Assembly: GCA_030522415.1 (NCBI GenBank)
Contig: CM060107.1
Span: 54,441,104 to 54,505,103 of the forward strand
Length of the DNA: 64,000 bases
Direction: 5' to 3'
From: Channallabes apus
Lineage: Eukaryota > Chordata > Actinopteri > Siluriformes > Clariidae
Shown here one piece after another: positions 38,701 through 52,479 of this stretch; positions within the stretch are counted from its first letter, which is position 1, and each line of letters begins with the position of its first letter. The notes beneath the pieces were generated by a model. The model was not told the origin of the DNA. It saw only the letters and a list, made by a program, of their open reading frames with translations, and did not search any database. Position numbers and translations under genes: made by a program.

Positions 38701-39018
38701 AAGATGTTCTAAAGGTTTATCTGCAGAAAGAGATGTCCCTGGGTATAGACAGTGGCAGTGATCACACGCACACACATCCTTCATGAACACACTGCTGCTT
38801 GACAGTTAACATTGACGGCTTGTTTGCTGAAGTCCCTGATTTTGCTTGAAGACTCGCTCTGAGCTGCAGTACTGAGATCAGACGTGCCGTCAGTCAAACT
38901 CTCCCAAGTGCGTCTCTGATCTGCACATGAAGCAGGTTCGATGCCCGCTCCTGTCACCGCTGGCAGAGAACATCACGGCATTACAGCTCACAGGCAAACC
39001 TCTCTGTGATCATCTGTT

Positions 39019-41007
39019 ACATTAGCCCCTCCCCCTTTAATCAACACTAGCTGTATTACATTAGCCCCTCCCCCTTTAGTCAACACTCCTGCTGTATTGC
39101 ACATTAGCCCCTCCCCCTTTAATCAACACTCCTGCTGTATTACATTAGCCCCTCCCCCTTTAATCAACACTCCTGCTGTATTACATTAGCCCCTTCCCCT
39201 TTAATCAACACTCATGCTGTATTACATTAGCCCCTCCCCCTTTAATCAACACTCCTGCTGTATTACATTAGCCCCTCCCCCTTTAATCAACACTCCTGCT
39301 GTATTACATTAGCCCCTTCCCCTTTAATCAACACTCATGCTGTATTACATTAGCCCCTCCCCCTTTAATCAGCACTCCTGCTGTATTACATTAGCCCCTC
39401 CCCCTTTAATCAACACTCCTGCTGTATTACATTAGCCCCTCCCCCTTTAATCAACACTCCTGCTGTATTACATTAGCCCCTCCCCCTTTAATCAACACTC
39501 CTGCTGTATTACATTAGACCCTCCCCCTTTAATCAACACCCTTGCTGTATTACATTAGCCCCTCCCCCTTTAATCAACACTCATGCTGTATTACATTAGC
39601 CCCTCCCCCTTTAATCACTCCTGCTGTATTACATTAGCCCCTCCCCCTTTAATCATCACTCCTGCTGTATTACATTAGCCCCTCCCCCTTTAATCAACAC
39701 TCCTGCTGTATTACATTAGCCCCTCCCCCTTTAATCAACACTCATGCTGTATTACATTAGCCCCTCCCCCTTTAATCAACACTCATGCTGTATTACATTA
39801 GCCCCTCCCCCTTTAATCAACACTCCTGCTGTATTACATTAGCACCTCCCCCTTTAATCAACACTCATGCTGTATTACATTAGCCCCTCCCCCTTTAATC
39901 AACACTCCTGCTGTATTACATTAGCCCCTTCCCCTTTAATCAACACTCATGCTGTATTACATTAGCCCCTCCCCCTTTAATCAGCACTCCTGCTGTATTA
40001 CATTAGACCCTCCCCCTTTAATCAACACCCTTGCTGTATTACATTAGCCCCTCCCCCTTTAATCAACACTCATGCTGTATTACATTAGCCCCTCCCCCTT
40101 TAATCACTCCTGCTGTATTACATTAGCCCCTCCCCCTTTAATCATCACTCCTGCTGTATTACATTAGCCCCTCCCCCTTTAATCAACACTCCTGCTGTAT
40201 TACATTAGCCCCTCCCCCTTTAATCAACACTCATGCTGTATTACATTAGCCCCTCCCCCTTTAATCAACACCTTTGCTGTATTACATTAGCCCCTCCCCC
40301 TTTAATCAACACTCATGCTGTATTACATTAGACCCTCCCCCTTTAATCAACATTCCTGCTGTATTACATTAGCCCCTCCCCCTTTAATCAACACTCCTGC
40401 TGTATGACATTAGCACCTCCCCCTTTAATCAACACTCCTGCTGTATTACATTAGCACCTCCCCCTTTAATCAACACCCTTGCTGTATTACATTAGCCCCT
40501 CCCCCTTTAATCAACACTCCTGCTGTATTACATTAGACCCTCCCCCTTTAATCAACACTCCTGCTGTATTACATTAGCCCCTCCCCCTTTAATCAACACT
40601 CCTGCTGTATTACATTAGCCCCTCCCCCTTTAATCAACACTCCTGCTGTATTACATTAGCCCCTCCCCCTTTAATCAACACTCCTGCTGTATTACATTAG
40701 CCCCTCCCCTTTAATCAACACTCATGCTGTATTACATTAGACCCTCCCCCTTTAATCAACACTCCTGCTGTATTACATTAGCCCCTCCCCCTTTAATCAA
40801 CACTCCTGCTGTATTACATTAGACCCTCCCCCTTTAATCAACACTCCTGCTGTATTACATTAGCCCCTCCCCCTTTAATCAACACTCATGCTGTATTACA
40901 TTAGCCCCTCCCCCTTTAATCAACACTCCTGCTGTATTACATTAGCCCCTCCCCCTTTAATCAACACTCCTGCTGTATTACATTAGCCCCTCCCCCTTTA
41001 AACAACA
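39019..41007. repeat. 41-bp minisatellite, about 49 copies
   Basis: The unit is CTGCTGTATTACATTAGCCC followed by CTCCCCCTTTAATCAACACT and C. Sequence variants (CATGCTG, GACCCTC, CAGCACTCC, a 4-bp deletion at TAATCACTCC) mark blocks. The order of variants at about 39313-39720 recurs at about 39915-40250, showing multi-unit duplication. It is intergenic and has no ORF. Confidence 0.95.
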
Positions 41008-41359
41008 CTGTTGTATGCTGATTTATGTTATTGACTTACACTGATGATTTAGGCCAGAGACCACGCCCCCTTTCTTACGAGTCGTCTTGTTAATCCACGT
41101 TTGGTTTATGAGTCTCTCTCGCCTGAAGTAAATACCAACCTGGTCTTGAGTGGCAGGAATTAACGGCTTGAAGAGTTGACACATTATTAGAAAGACTTTT
41201 TCGAGAGTGTGTGTGTGTGTGTGAAGATTAGTGTTCCTTATCAGATAATAACTTGCCGCTTCTTTCTTTGAACACATCAGCTGTCCTCAAAGACCTCAGT
41301 GTTACCATGGTTACCTGACTCTGACTGACCAGCAAGCCAACAGAAGGAACAGGTTCCAC

Positions 41360-41397
<38 letters not shown>

Positions 41398-44300
41398 CAT
41401 TCATGTGTTTTTACAGCTTAGTGAGGAACAAAATCCCCCGGCAAGGTCAGAAATATCTCACTGTTCCTCAAAAACTCATTCAATTATTAACTTTAAATAT
41501 TTTATTTGAGACAGAAGAGAGATTTGCCTCCCATCCCTCTTAAGGTAGCTGTGTGTGTGTGTGTGTGTAATCTGTGCTTTAATCAGACCAAGAGTTCACA
41601 GACGGGTCCGTCCTGACTTTGCTATCAGTTATTGTGAGACTTTAATCTCAGTGCTGTTTGTATATTTTTAAAGGAACGACTTTGTGAGAAAATCAAAAGT
41701 GCACAGAGGCATGGGTTTGTGTTAGTACAGTATCTTTACTATGTTACAGTTTCCATAGCAACAGCTCATCCATAGCGACAGATTCTATACACAAACCATA
41801 AACCAGTTTAGTCAAAAGACCTATTAATTATATTAATGTTTTCTTAACTTTTGTGAATGGAGTCTCCAGTGAGTCCGTCAATCATCATACATGAATAACA
41901 TGAAGTGTGTTAATGTTCCCTTCATCCAGAGACACCATGTGAGTACAGGACACTCAGGTTAATTTATTACACGAGGTTAAAAAGTGACACACACACACAC
42001 ACACACACACTGCTTATCCACTCCACATGTACACTGAGACTCGTTACACTGATGAGTAAGATGATGAAGATGTTCGTCTGAGTCTCGGATCTGTCCGGGA
42101 TCAGAGACGGATTACAGCTGAGGCGTTTAGCTCAGAATGAGTTCTTTCTTTTTCCGTTGGAATGTTGTAAATCACTGCGACAAATGAAGTTATATCACAG
42201 TTTGGGTGCCAAAATTTAAGGGACCTGAAAGAGAAAGTAGCCTTTTTATTGGGACATTAACAAATATCTTGAGTCAAACTGCACTAAAAACACAACGATT
42301 TGAATCCTGGGCTGGTTTCTAACCAATCACAGACGAGACCGGATTGCACTAACCAATTATAACACTGAAGGTGGGATTTCTTGATCTCAGACATGGACTT
42401 ACTATCAGCAGCTGCCCAATGGTGGTGCAGACCTCCTTTATAGTACAGTGGTACCTCGGGCAACATATTTAGTCCATTTCGGCGGCAAGATCTTACATCG
42501 AAACCACAACTTAAGTCCCAACTCCATGTTTAAGGTTTCTAACCAATCATAGTCAAGTCATTTTGGTTCCTCCGCCTCTCACCTGTCAATCTACATATGA
42601 TTGGTATTTTACAGTGTTTTCACTCTCATTCTTTTGATCTGTTGTTGGGCAGATTATTATTCTGGGTTTGGATGACCTAGCAAGGGTGGATGAATTGAGT
42701 TTATCCTCATATTTAACTGGATATGGGTTACGTAATAAAAGAAATGAAAAGACTGCGAGTTCTCAGCGTTCGGTTCGGGATCCCCTGGTGTAAGGTGGAA
42801 CCATGGAGAGGCAGTGATTTTGTATTTTCTATTTTCTCTTATACCCAGATCGAGCTATATGAAAGGGTTAGTCTTAGGATTTGTGCTGGGTCAAGTTTCC
42901 AGGCTTAATAAGTCAGTGGTACATAAAGTTAGATTATATTTATTATATACTGTAGATGAAAAGCCGTAGATGTAGATGAGCAGTTCTTCTGATTATACTA
43001 CTTCTGATGATTTACCACTAAGCATTCAGAACTCTAGCTGGCTAGCTGCTCACTCGCCAAAATGAAATGATGTTGGACTGCTAGTGTTTCATTATATCAA
43101 CGCATTACTTTAATTCTGCTGTTGCCGTATTTAGTGACATGGGGTTCATTGTGTGTATCCGCAACATGAAAAATATACGCCTCTCTTCTGATGGTCACAC
43201 GGCAGCATCAGCAATGGTGTGACTACTGAAATCTTTAGAGGAAACATAATACTACACACTGCTGCCATAATTCAATTCGAGTTTTATATCAGTCATAACA
43301 TTAAAACCTTTAACTTTAAAACCACTGATATACAGGTATATGGGTGTGTGTATGAAAATGGCTGTAATTTGTGAATGGTTAATGCTACTCTTTTGTTCAA
43401 CACCTTGACTTAAAGTCAAGGATCAGATTCAGTGTGGTGATGTACAGAGAAATGTGTCTTTGTTTGAAAATTTCTGGATTCGATAGATGGATAGATCAGC
43501 TCTACCTCCCTAACCCCTTTACCTACAATAACCTTATAACCATGTAGGTTTTGGTTCCCCTTGTGGCACCGGGGCAGTTCTGGCCCCTCAGGGTGTGGTT
43601 CTGCCATGTGGTGTGCTGTGGGGTCTGACACCAGGATCCTTTGGGTGCTGTGGATCAAACTTTGTGGCTTTACTGTGGGATCGGACCAGACGAGCGTGCC
43701 TTTGGTGCCCGAGATCCTATCACCAGATTACTGATGTATAGTTGGTGACCGATGTTGTCCAGTTTATCTGGCAGCAGAGCTTAGATACACACACACATAC
43801 TCCCTTGCTGCTTTATCCCTTCTATTTTTCTTTCTCTTACTATTTCTGTCTCCCGCAATCTCTTTTCATCTCAGTCACTGTCTTTCCACCTTTCTCTCCA
43901 CCTCCATCATTTCAGTCTGAATTTAAAAAAAAGCCCCACTTTCTTTTTCCGCTCCATTTTCACATCCCGACCACGTCTCCATGGCAACAAGGAGCATCAA
44001 AGAGACGGCGAGTGTGTGCTATGTATGTGTGAGGTATCTCCTGCCTTAACGTGGGTCTGTGTTAACCACCCAAGCACACACTCACTTGAAATTGAGTGTA
44101 GCCTACGATGCCTCTCCTGCGAACCCCCGGTGAACGGCATCTAAAGCGAGGCTCATTCAGCTAGAAAGATCTGTCGTTTTAGTAACGTGTGTGTGTGTGA
44201 AGAGTGATTGGATTGATATTATCCGTGTAGCCACTGTGAGGTGCTTGTTGGAAGCCGGAAGATTGCGAGTCGACACACACAGATCTCACAGATTAGCTTT

Positions 44301-45550
44301 TTAGCCACCATCTCAGTTGCTCAGGCCATCACTCCAGCTCCTAAGGGGGCAATTACTTTTAAACATCGGGGTTGAGTAGCCAAAGTTGAATTCCGGATTC
44401 TGATTGGTTGTGATTAGCGCTGCTTCTGAGACATTACTGGATCTATAGTAATGCTTGTTCGTGGCAACGGCGCTCCAGGAATAGTACGGTGAAGTTTTTC
44501 GAAACAGTTACATAACATTGACAGTAGGAAGGAGTCTCCAGTGCCAGAGGTAATGGTGTCATTTTTAACTTTTAATGAAGTGCAAAATAGAATTCACACT
44601 TTAAGGGCGTGGAGCAAAGAGGGGCGTGGTCATATCAAGAGGAGCCAGGGGATGTGATCAGGTTCAAGTGGTGTTGGTGAGTGTTAGCCTGATCCATTTT
44701 TTATCAACACTTTCTGTAACAGCTGATCTCTCAGACGTGACCCCGAGCTGTTCTCTCGTCTCAATCGTTCATTCTTTCCTTCTTTCTATCAGCCGTGTTA
44801 ATTATTCCTCCGTGTCAGCTCGGCCTCTTCTTATCATCAGTGCGGCGCTCCACCTCTGCTATGAGGATCGGCAGTTCAGGATAATCAGACATCAAGAGCC
44901 CTCGAATGCACTTATCAGTGTGTGTGTGTGAGAGGGAGAAAGAGAGAGAGAGTGTGTGTGGAAAAAGGTAGAGAAACCGCACATACCCTCAGCATCACTG
45001 CAGTGCAGTAGTGTTACTTTATTCATGTTTTTCTTTTTTGGATTGTAGAGACTGTAATGTTCGCTGTTCCTCCATAACAGTGATTATTTTCCCGAAACAT
45101 CACGCCCTGCAGTGTTTCTTTATTCCTGAACCACACATCGTTCTTTATACTTTTATTTTAATATAAACCTGCGATGTGGAGCTGCACTAGCTTTATCCAA
45201 AATTCAGACCATTAAGAATTCTCAGTGTGTGTGTGTGTGCGCGCTCACTTCCTCCTTGTCTTTGACTCGTGTTTGCTCTGGGCATGTACCGTCTCTAACC
45301 AGAATCAGATAAAGTGTTTAGCCTCCTCTCTGTCTGCAGGGGATTGCATTAGGGGCTTCTATTTAGGTTTCACACACACAAACACGTACACGTACATGTA
45401 CACACACACACACACACAAACACGTACATGTACACACAGAAACAGGAAGCTCCTCTTAGGCATGTACTGTATCTGTAGCTGGCCATAGAGGATGCTGGTC
45501 ATAATGATGGCAATTATTCTCTCTCCATCACTTTTCTCTACATTCTTCTT
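41008..45550. other. Intergenic, no gene recognised
   Basis: Contains (TG)n at 41360-41394, (CA)n near 41990-42010, and a lone pogo/Tigger-type end CAGTGGTACCTCGG at 42446-42459. No exon recognised. Confidence 0.6.
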
Positions 45551-45554
45551 ATCA

Positions 45555-46640
45555 TAATACATTTTATTTATAATGCACTTTATATTTGAAGTGAATCTCA
45601 AAGTGTTGCAAAATTATTTTGACCCAAAAGCTCTGATAAAAAGATACCTTTTTTAATAGCATCACCAGTAGAGTATCCTCAGATACTTTGGCAGAGCGTT
45701 CCACAGTCTGTGTGCAGCTGAGCAGAAAGCCTGATCTCCATTAGTATGAAGCTTGGACTTAGAAGGTTTTCAAAAATTTACTGACAGAACAGGGGTTGTG
45801 TGTGGATGTACCGTATGTGTGGTAATAAGTTGTTTGAGATTGGGAGGGGCATCCCCATAAATGCACGGGTGGGTAAGAAGAGCAACCTTGTATTCAATTC
45901 TGAATGAAACTGGGAGCCAATGAAGAGATTTAAGGATGAGAGTAATATGGTCATATTTACGCCCTCTCATCAGGCACTGTTCTAAACATACTGCAGCTTC
46001 TGAAGGCTTTTTCCAGAAGTCCTGATGAGAAGTCCAGCATGGAGGAGACTAATGCGTGGACTAGGTATTCCGCATCTGCAAAAGTGAGTGCAGGACACAG
46101 TTTAGCAATGTTCCTGAGATGAAAGTAAGACGTGATGTGTGATATTAGCCTGATACGTCAAACAAGAGTCCATTTTAATACTGGTGATGTAAGATGTCCT
46201 AGCCTGGTGTGGGGTGCCTACTTAAATAGCTTCAGTCTTAGAGCTGTTCAGCTGCAGGAAATTCTGCTTCATCCATGACTTCATCTCCTCCAAACAGATG
46301 GTCAAAGTGGTCTGTGTTGACGTAAATAAGGAAGTTGAATTTGTCCTGAGGTAAGGCTGAGTATCATCAGCATAGCAATGAAATCAAATCTCGTGCTGAC
46401 TGATGACACTGCCCAGAGGAAGCATGTACAATATAAACAAAATGGGGCTGAGCACTGAGCCCTGAGAAACACCACAGGTGACACTGTGTGTAGCAGATTT
46501 AGCCTCTCCCAAGGAAACACGCTCCGTTCTTCCAGTAAGATAAGATGAAAACCAGTTGTAAACAGAGTCAAACAGTATGACATAGTCTGCTAAGAAAAAG
46601 GTTGTGATCAACAGCATCAACAGGCTGAAATTTCTCAACC
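45555..46640 (-). mobile_element. L2-like LINE remnant
   Basis: On the minus strand, upstream to downstream: a reverse-transcriptase stretch (SSYLTGRTERVSL, then VTCGVSQGSVLSPILF and LYMLPLG), a broken middle, a C-terminal SLHWLPVSFRIEYK motif near 45900, and a 3' end with ACATTTTATTTATAATGCAC on the plus strand. Several frame changes and stops make it inactive. Confidence 0.75.
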
Positions 46641-46649
46641 AAATCTTTT

Positions 46650-46980
46650 TGTTTTAGATGGAATTGAAGCTTCTCCTCCACTTCTATCTCTATCACTCCT
46701 CTTTACACATCACTCCTCCTCTTCACTCTTCTTCTATCACTCCTCTCTCTATGATTCTTTTCTCTTACTTAGCTGTCCATCCTTCTCCTCTTCCCTTCAC
46801 TTTTCTCTCCGTCCTGTTTCTCTCCATCACTGGTCTCTCCTCATTACTCCTCTTTCCTTCCCACCCTTCCCATCACTCCTCTCTCCACTCATCATTTTTC
46901 TTTTTCCATCACTTCTTTTCATCGCTCCACTTTCCAGCACTCCTCTTCATCGCACTTGTTCATCACTTTGTCTGTGAATA
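46650..46980. repeat. Pyrimidine-rich degenerate tandem repeat
   Basis: Repeated TCACTCCTCTCTCCA, CTTCTATCACTCC and similar words. Confidence 0.6.
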
Positions 46981-47439
46981 AATTTCATTCACAAAAGGCC
47001 CTCTGCTGTAATTGCCTGGTTGGGGGTTGTCATGGAGACGGGGCCAGGTAGTGCTGGACCAATTTGAAAGAAATGAGTGGGAAACAAACACACACACACA
47101 CACACATACACACCTGCTTACAAATGATCTGAATAATGAATTGGTGCAGAAACAAACTTCCTAACCTCTCTGACACACACGCACCATCTCAGTCTTCAGC
47201 TTTTAAAACCTCATCTTTATAGCTACATAGCAAAGCAGGCTTGCTGACTGTTTCTCTCATTGTAATATGAGCTAGATTTCTTCAATAGTTTCTTTAAAAC
47301 TTTAAAACTTAGTTTTACTTTACTAAGAAGGGCCATTCACTAATTACAAACTAGCTGTAAACGGCATCACGTCAGCTAGCGAGGTCGGTTTAATAATCGC
47401 TAATGGCTTGTTAGGGTTATTTTCCAGTGTCAACCTGTT

Positions 47440-48000
47440 GATGATGATGATGATGGGCATAGTGGTAATAATAGTGGTAATAATGATAATGGTGGTATCA
47501 GTGACGATATGATGATGATGGAGGTAATGGTAGTGGTGACAATGGTGATGGTGGTAACAACACCGCTTATGATCACCAATCATGGTGATTAGGATAGTGG
47601 TGGTAATAATAGTGATGGTGGTGACAAAAATGATGGTTTTTGTGGTAATGATGATTAAGGCTATGGGCTACTGGGTTACTGATTGGAAGATCAGGGGTTC
47701 CAACCCCAGCACTGGCAAGTTGCCGCTGTTGAGCCCTTGAGCAAGGTTCAAATAATAATAATTATTATTACTTATGATATAATAATGGTAAGAATGTTGG
47801 TGGTGATGATTATGGTGGTAATTGTGGTGATGGTGGTGACAGTGATGGTGGTGGTGATTTTGCTGGGTGTGGTTTAAAATGGTGATGAGGATTTGATGGT
47901 GGTAAAGATATGATAGTGATGGTTGTCATGATAATGATGACAGTAGTGGTGATGCTGGTGATGATAATACTGACGATGGTGGTAGTGATGATGGTAGTTG
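47440..48000. repeat. Imperfect trinucleotide-rich tract with SINE fragment
   Basis: GATGATGATGG, GGTGGTAATAATAG and GGTGATGGTGGTGACAGTG-type repeats. At 47655-47750 it is interrupted by a SINE piece with B-box-like GGGTTCCAACCCCAG and TTGAGCCCTTGAGCAAGGTT. Confidence 0.7.
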
Positions 48001-48345
48001 TGAAAAGTTAAAGAAAATTAAGCTGTTGATTGAATATCTAAAAAAGTTTGATTTAGAAAGTTTTATGTATTGCCGTGGAAAACTCAAAGAGTTATTATGG
48101 GATGGTGAAAGTCCAATAGAAACAAATGATCAAACTGAAACATAATCAGAATGACACTTTTTGGCAAAATTTTCATTTTGCTGCCTGTAGCGTTACTGAT
48201 GAGGTGTGTACGTGTGTGTGCGTGCGTGTGTGTGCGTGTGTGTAAACAACATTATTAGCAGCCTGCTCGCACCGCGGGTCAGAACACTTGAAACACTTGG
48301 CTGTCTGCCTTAAAGGAAAATGATGAGAGATAAGACAGTTCTCTG

Positions 48346-48380
<35 letters not shown>

Positions 48381-48881
48381 GACCGAGATCAGACACAGAG
48401 ATCAGATGTGACACTGTGATTGAAACACCACCACTCAGTCACACACACACACAAACACACACAAAGCTAATGGGCCCTGACCGAACGCTACTGAGAAACG
48501 AGAAGCGTCTGTCAGAGAGGAAGCTGTTTGTCGAGGCAGAGGATAAACAGCATTCATTCATATGCCGACTTTAAAGGTCAGATAAATGCGAAGCAAAAGA
48601 TATACACAGATTTGATCACATAATGGTCCTCTTTTTATCGCCTGGTTGGCCTACTGTCCTTACTCTTTAGAAGTAGCGGTCTGGTGCATCAGCGTATGTG
48701 ATTTTTAAAACAATTTGTTGTCATGTTAAGAGATTACTGTAGGCTGTAGTATCAGAGGCGGCAATACTAACAAAAAAATGCTGTTCCTAGAAAGATCCGA
48801 GCACAACTACGAGTCTAGTAGCTGACTTGATTTCAGTTTGAAAGTTTGTGGTAATGTGGGTATAGCGGTGTAGCGGTATAT

Positions 48882-49384
48882 ACAGTGTTGTGCAAATGTC
48901 TTAGGCACCATATTATATGCTGTACCAATTTTGTTATATATGTTTATCATGTCTGCATAATTATCTACAAAAACATTCAGTATTTCCATATATAACATTA
49001 CAGGAGAATATATGCATGGCTGTAAAGATAAATATGTATAGTACAAGACAGACCAATTTTCAGATGGAAACAAAAAACCTAATGTAGTGTACCTGGGATT
49101 TGCATAAAAATAGAAAGGAGCGAGTGTGACAATGTTGCCAGAAGAACTCATATTCTCCAGCATGCGCAGTAAAACCTAACAGCTGTTTTCTTATAAAACT
49201 GTGCAAATCTGTGTCTAAAACTCCTGATTTTAAGCAACGAGTTTTGACTCCAAATATTGACTGTTTATATTATTACTCTTTGTTGCTCTTTATAGAAGTT
49301 TCTTTTATGCAGAAATGTTTTCAAAAGCATCTTTTGCTTATGCCATATTTTTGTATGTGTCCAAGACTTTTGCACAGAACTAAA
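48882..49384. mobile_element. Tc1-like remnant with terminal repeats
   Basis: The left end TACAGTGTTGTGCAAATGTC (then TTAGGCAC) and the inverted right end AAGACTTTTGCACAGAAC (about 49361-49378) are Tc1-type termini common in fish. The interior is AT-rich and non-coding. Confidence 0.6.
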
Positions 49385-49441
49385 ACAGTTAAAAAACTGT
49401 AGGTTTTACTGAGCATGCTGGAGAATATGAGTTCATCTGGT
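49137..49441. repeat. Inverted repeat overlapping the Tc1 remnant
   Basis: About 49137-49187 (CAGAAGAACTCATATTCTCC, AGCATGCGCAG) is inverted at about 49382-49440 (GAGCATGCTGG, AGAATATGAGTTCATCTG). The arms are about 50 bp, with roughly 200 bp between them. It may be a second element nested with the first. Confidence 0.7.
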
Positions 49442-49639
49442 AACTGCGTCACCCTGTATTTTCGCTAACTGATATAATCTAGCCTTGAGTGTGATGGTGC
49501 CAATACTTATGGTTCACTAAATTTTACATTTGCAAAAAAAAGGAAAAAAAAACAGTTCACTGACTTAATTTCCTCTCTCTGCTATCTTTCCCCGATCATC
49601 TACTGCAGACTGAAGGATGAGCAGCAGCAGCGTGGTTAT

Positions 49640-50270
49640 CTCCGGGAGGAATGTAGAGAAGATAAAATATCTCTCTCCCTGTTTCTCTCTGTCCATCTGT
49701 CTTTCTTTCCATCTGTCTCTTTCTATGAATCTCTCTCTGAATCTCTTTCCTCTTTCTCTCTCCCTCTTTCTGTCCTTCTCTCCGTCTCTTCTTCCCTGTC
49801 TGCCTCTCTCACATACAGTACAGTTTCCATCACTTTGTCATTTTTTTCCTCTACGGGTTTCTTTCATTCTCACTCTTTCTGTCCTTCCTTCTGAATCTTT
49901 TTTTTCCCCCATGTCTTCCTCTGATTATCTTTCAGTCCCTGTATGCCCGCCTCAATCACGATATATCCTCCTCTACCTCCCTCTCTCGTGATTGACTCTT
50001 TCTCCCTCCCTGCCTCGAATCCTCCCCGCTCTCTCTCCCTATTCTTCTTATTTGTCTCACTCTTTCTCTCTTGCTTTCAAATTTTGCCCTCTTTCATTTT
50101 CATCATTGTCTCTTTTTCCCCTCTCTGTCTTTCTGTCTTCTCTTTCTGATTCGACTTCGGCTTAGTCGTTTCTCCGAGGAACATTTTTTGAACTCTTTGT
50201 CCAATTCTTGCCCTTGTTTTCAGCGGCTCATTACCGCCTAGTCCTATCTCTCTCTCTCTCTCTGTCTTTT
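49640..50270. repeat. Polypyrimidine low-complexity tract
   Basis: Over 600 bp of CTCTCTCTCCCTGTTTCTCT and similar on the plus strand. Long frames here are compositional. Confidence 0.85.
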
Positions 50271-50279
50271 CGTGTCTGG

Positions 50280-51690
50280 GTCTTTAAATATTTACTCCAG
50301 TAAACTTCATACTTAATGTGAAGAAACCAAAACCAAACACGCAGCCAGTTTAATGATGTATTCGTTTATTTCTTATTCCCAGACTGACGTAGACGTATGA
50401 ACGTCTGGAGTTTCTGTACACAGTGTAAAGTTCCGCTGCAGGATCCCTCATGCTGCTCGGATCACATTCATCATCTTGGAAGCTTAAAATAAATCCATCC
50501 TTACTCACCGGTTTGTAGCTGGATGTTGACGTGAGGACATGACGTTGTTTCTAAACACACCGAGAAATAACAATTTTAAGGAGAATCTTAAAAAAATGGC
50601 AGTTATGCACAGCATGAAGCAGGCAGGATTTCACTCAGAACTGATTGAAACTTTATTAAAGTAACAGCTAATGAATTACGGTTGCTATAGTAACACCTCT
50701 TCAGAGGGACGAGTACGGCAAACGATCCGCCCTTATTTCATTTCGCTTTGATGTTGATCTGGTGCAGATCTTAAGACTCAGCTGAGGAAAAACTAATGTA
50801 ACTATAAAGGGATTAAAAAGTCTGATATTTAATTTTAAAAAGGCAAATAATTATATAACTCGTTTTGTATGACTGTTTGTCGTTGTGTTCAGTACAGCGC
50901 TGCGGGGTTAAATGTCTCACCACGTGGAGTGTAAAGAACCGAACCGAACAGATTACTTTTGTACTTGCGAGCTGGAGGACACGAGAAATCAGGAAGGCTT
51001 CTTCACATCCTGTGAGCCAGGGCTAGCATCGCGGGCTAGCGTCGCTGTGTGGAGCGCCAATCAGCTCAACAGATTAGATTAATAAACGCGTGTGTGTGTT
51101 TTTGGTGAAACATAAAATCTTTAGCTGTGTGGATAGGACAGTTAAGGTGAGAGTTAGTCTGTCTCTCTGTCTCGCTTTCTGTCTCTGTGTAATTACGGGG
51201 GAATGATGGCGTACGCCTGTCACTCGCTGCTGCTTCACGCTGTGCGGATCCGGTTATTGGATTTGCCTCGGGTCGTCTGGAGAAACAGCTCTCTCTCTAT
51301 CTCTATGTCGCTATCAAAGATCTAAAATCTCACCCTCGTTCAATAAACCTTAAACATCTCCTTACTCAACATTTTGTGAATGAGCTGTTACTACGGAAAC
51401 GATACCACATCAGAACCTGGGTTGCTGTAACAAACACCTTCTGACCAATCAGACTCAACAGTGCTGACAATACGATGATGCCGGAATTGGGATTGCTATC
51501 ATCATTTTAAACTTGATTATCTTTTATTAGCGCCACCTGGAGGTGTTAGACATACAACGGTGAAATGTAGCCGTTTTTATTTTTTACCGGTCGACCGTGT
51601 CAAGCCTTTACAAGATGGTATCAATAATTTTCTAGACTAGTTCTATAACACGCCAACAGATGGCAGCACAAGGCTGTGCACACAGTCACA
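50280..51690. other. Intergenic, no gene recognised
   Basis: No exon or repeat family recognised. A CTCF-like motif lies on the minus strand at 51530-51544 (CTCCAGGTGGCGC core) and another on the plus strand at 51653-51667 (CCAACAGATGGCAGC). Confidence 0.5.
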
Positions 51691-51694
51691 GGGA

Positions 51695-52085
51695 GCACTG
51701 ACCTTCATAAGTCAGAGTGCCAAAAGACATTGTCCAGTGTACATCAGGAGCTGTGTGACAGGTGTTATTCTGACCAGGTCTGCTATTTCATCATGGACAG
51801 CGAGTTGGAACAAAGAGCGAACGTGAAGTTACTGTGAAACTGGGCGATTGACACGATTCAGCAAGTTTACGGTGATGCTGCAACGAGTCATTCGAGTTGT
51901 TCTGAGAGGCATGCACACTTCATCAAGAATTCATGCCCAGGGGACAGACCGTCAATACTGAATTCTACTGCCAGGTTTTAAGGCGTCTGAGGGAGGACGT
52001 ACGGAGGAAGCGACTGGAAATTTTTTTACAGAATGCTTCAGTAAACCCAGTCCACTTTGAACCCGTTAATCATGTGAGGTCAGTT
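51695..52085 (+). mobile_element. Mariner-like transposase remnant
   Basis: Fragments in several frames resemble a mariner transposase: SELEQRANVK, then a degraded YGDAATSHS and VNTEFYCQVLRRLREDVRRK. Stops and internal deletion make it inactive. Confidence 0.6.
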
Positions 52086-52479
52086 TGCTTTAAATAAACC
52101 ATAAAACGGGTGTGTCTTGTACTGGGTCAGGCTCAGCCCTTATCCACAGAGCGAACCTCAACCTTTGACGTGTTTTATACGTGTTGTGATCTGTCAGCGA
52201 TGTTTATATGCACTTATACACCGCGTTCCTCCAGTGCAGCAGATAAGACAGTAGATAGTCTGATGCTTTTATTGATTTAGTGCCTGAGAGCGGTGGCTCA
52301 TTTCTGAGGGCAGTTCCACGACATGTTCTACTTTAGCTCCCACATCACAGGATCAAGGTTAAGTCCAGGTTTGTACTTCCTGATGAGCGATGTGTGTGAT
52401 AAGCCTGATGTAAACACTAATGCACTGTGGATATGTGTATAGAGTTTACCGCATTCTCCGTATGCTAAAAAATAAAAAA

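Noticed and set aside
43416..43658. 80-codon minus-strand frame
   Set aside because: No domain, splice context or conservation cue; composition looks random.
49609..49670. Plus-strand exon-like frame LKDEQQQRGYLREE after tactgcag
   Set aside because: Good acceptor and protein-like text, but no donor and no partner exon. It runs into a polypyrimidine tract.
49617..50149. Ser/Leu/Phe-rich open frames of 68-124 codons
   Set aside because: They are products of the CT-rich low-complexity tract.
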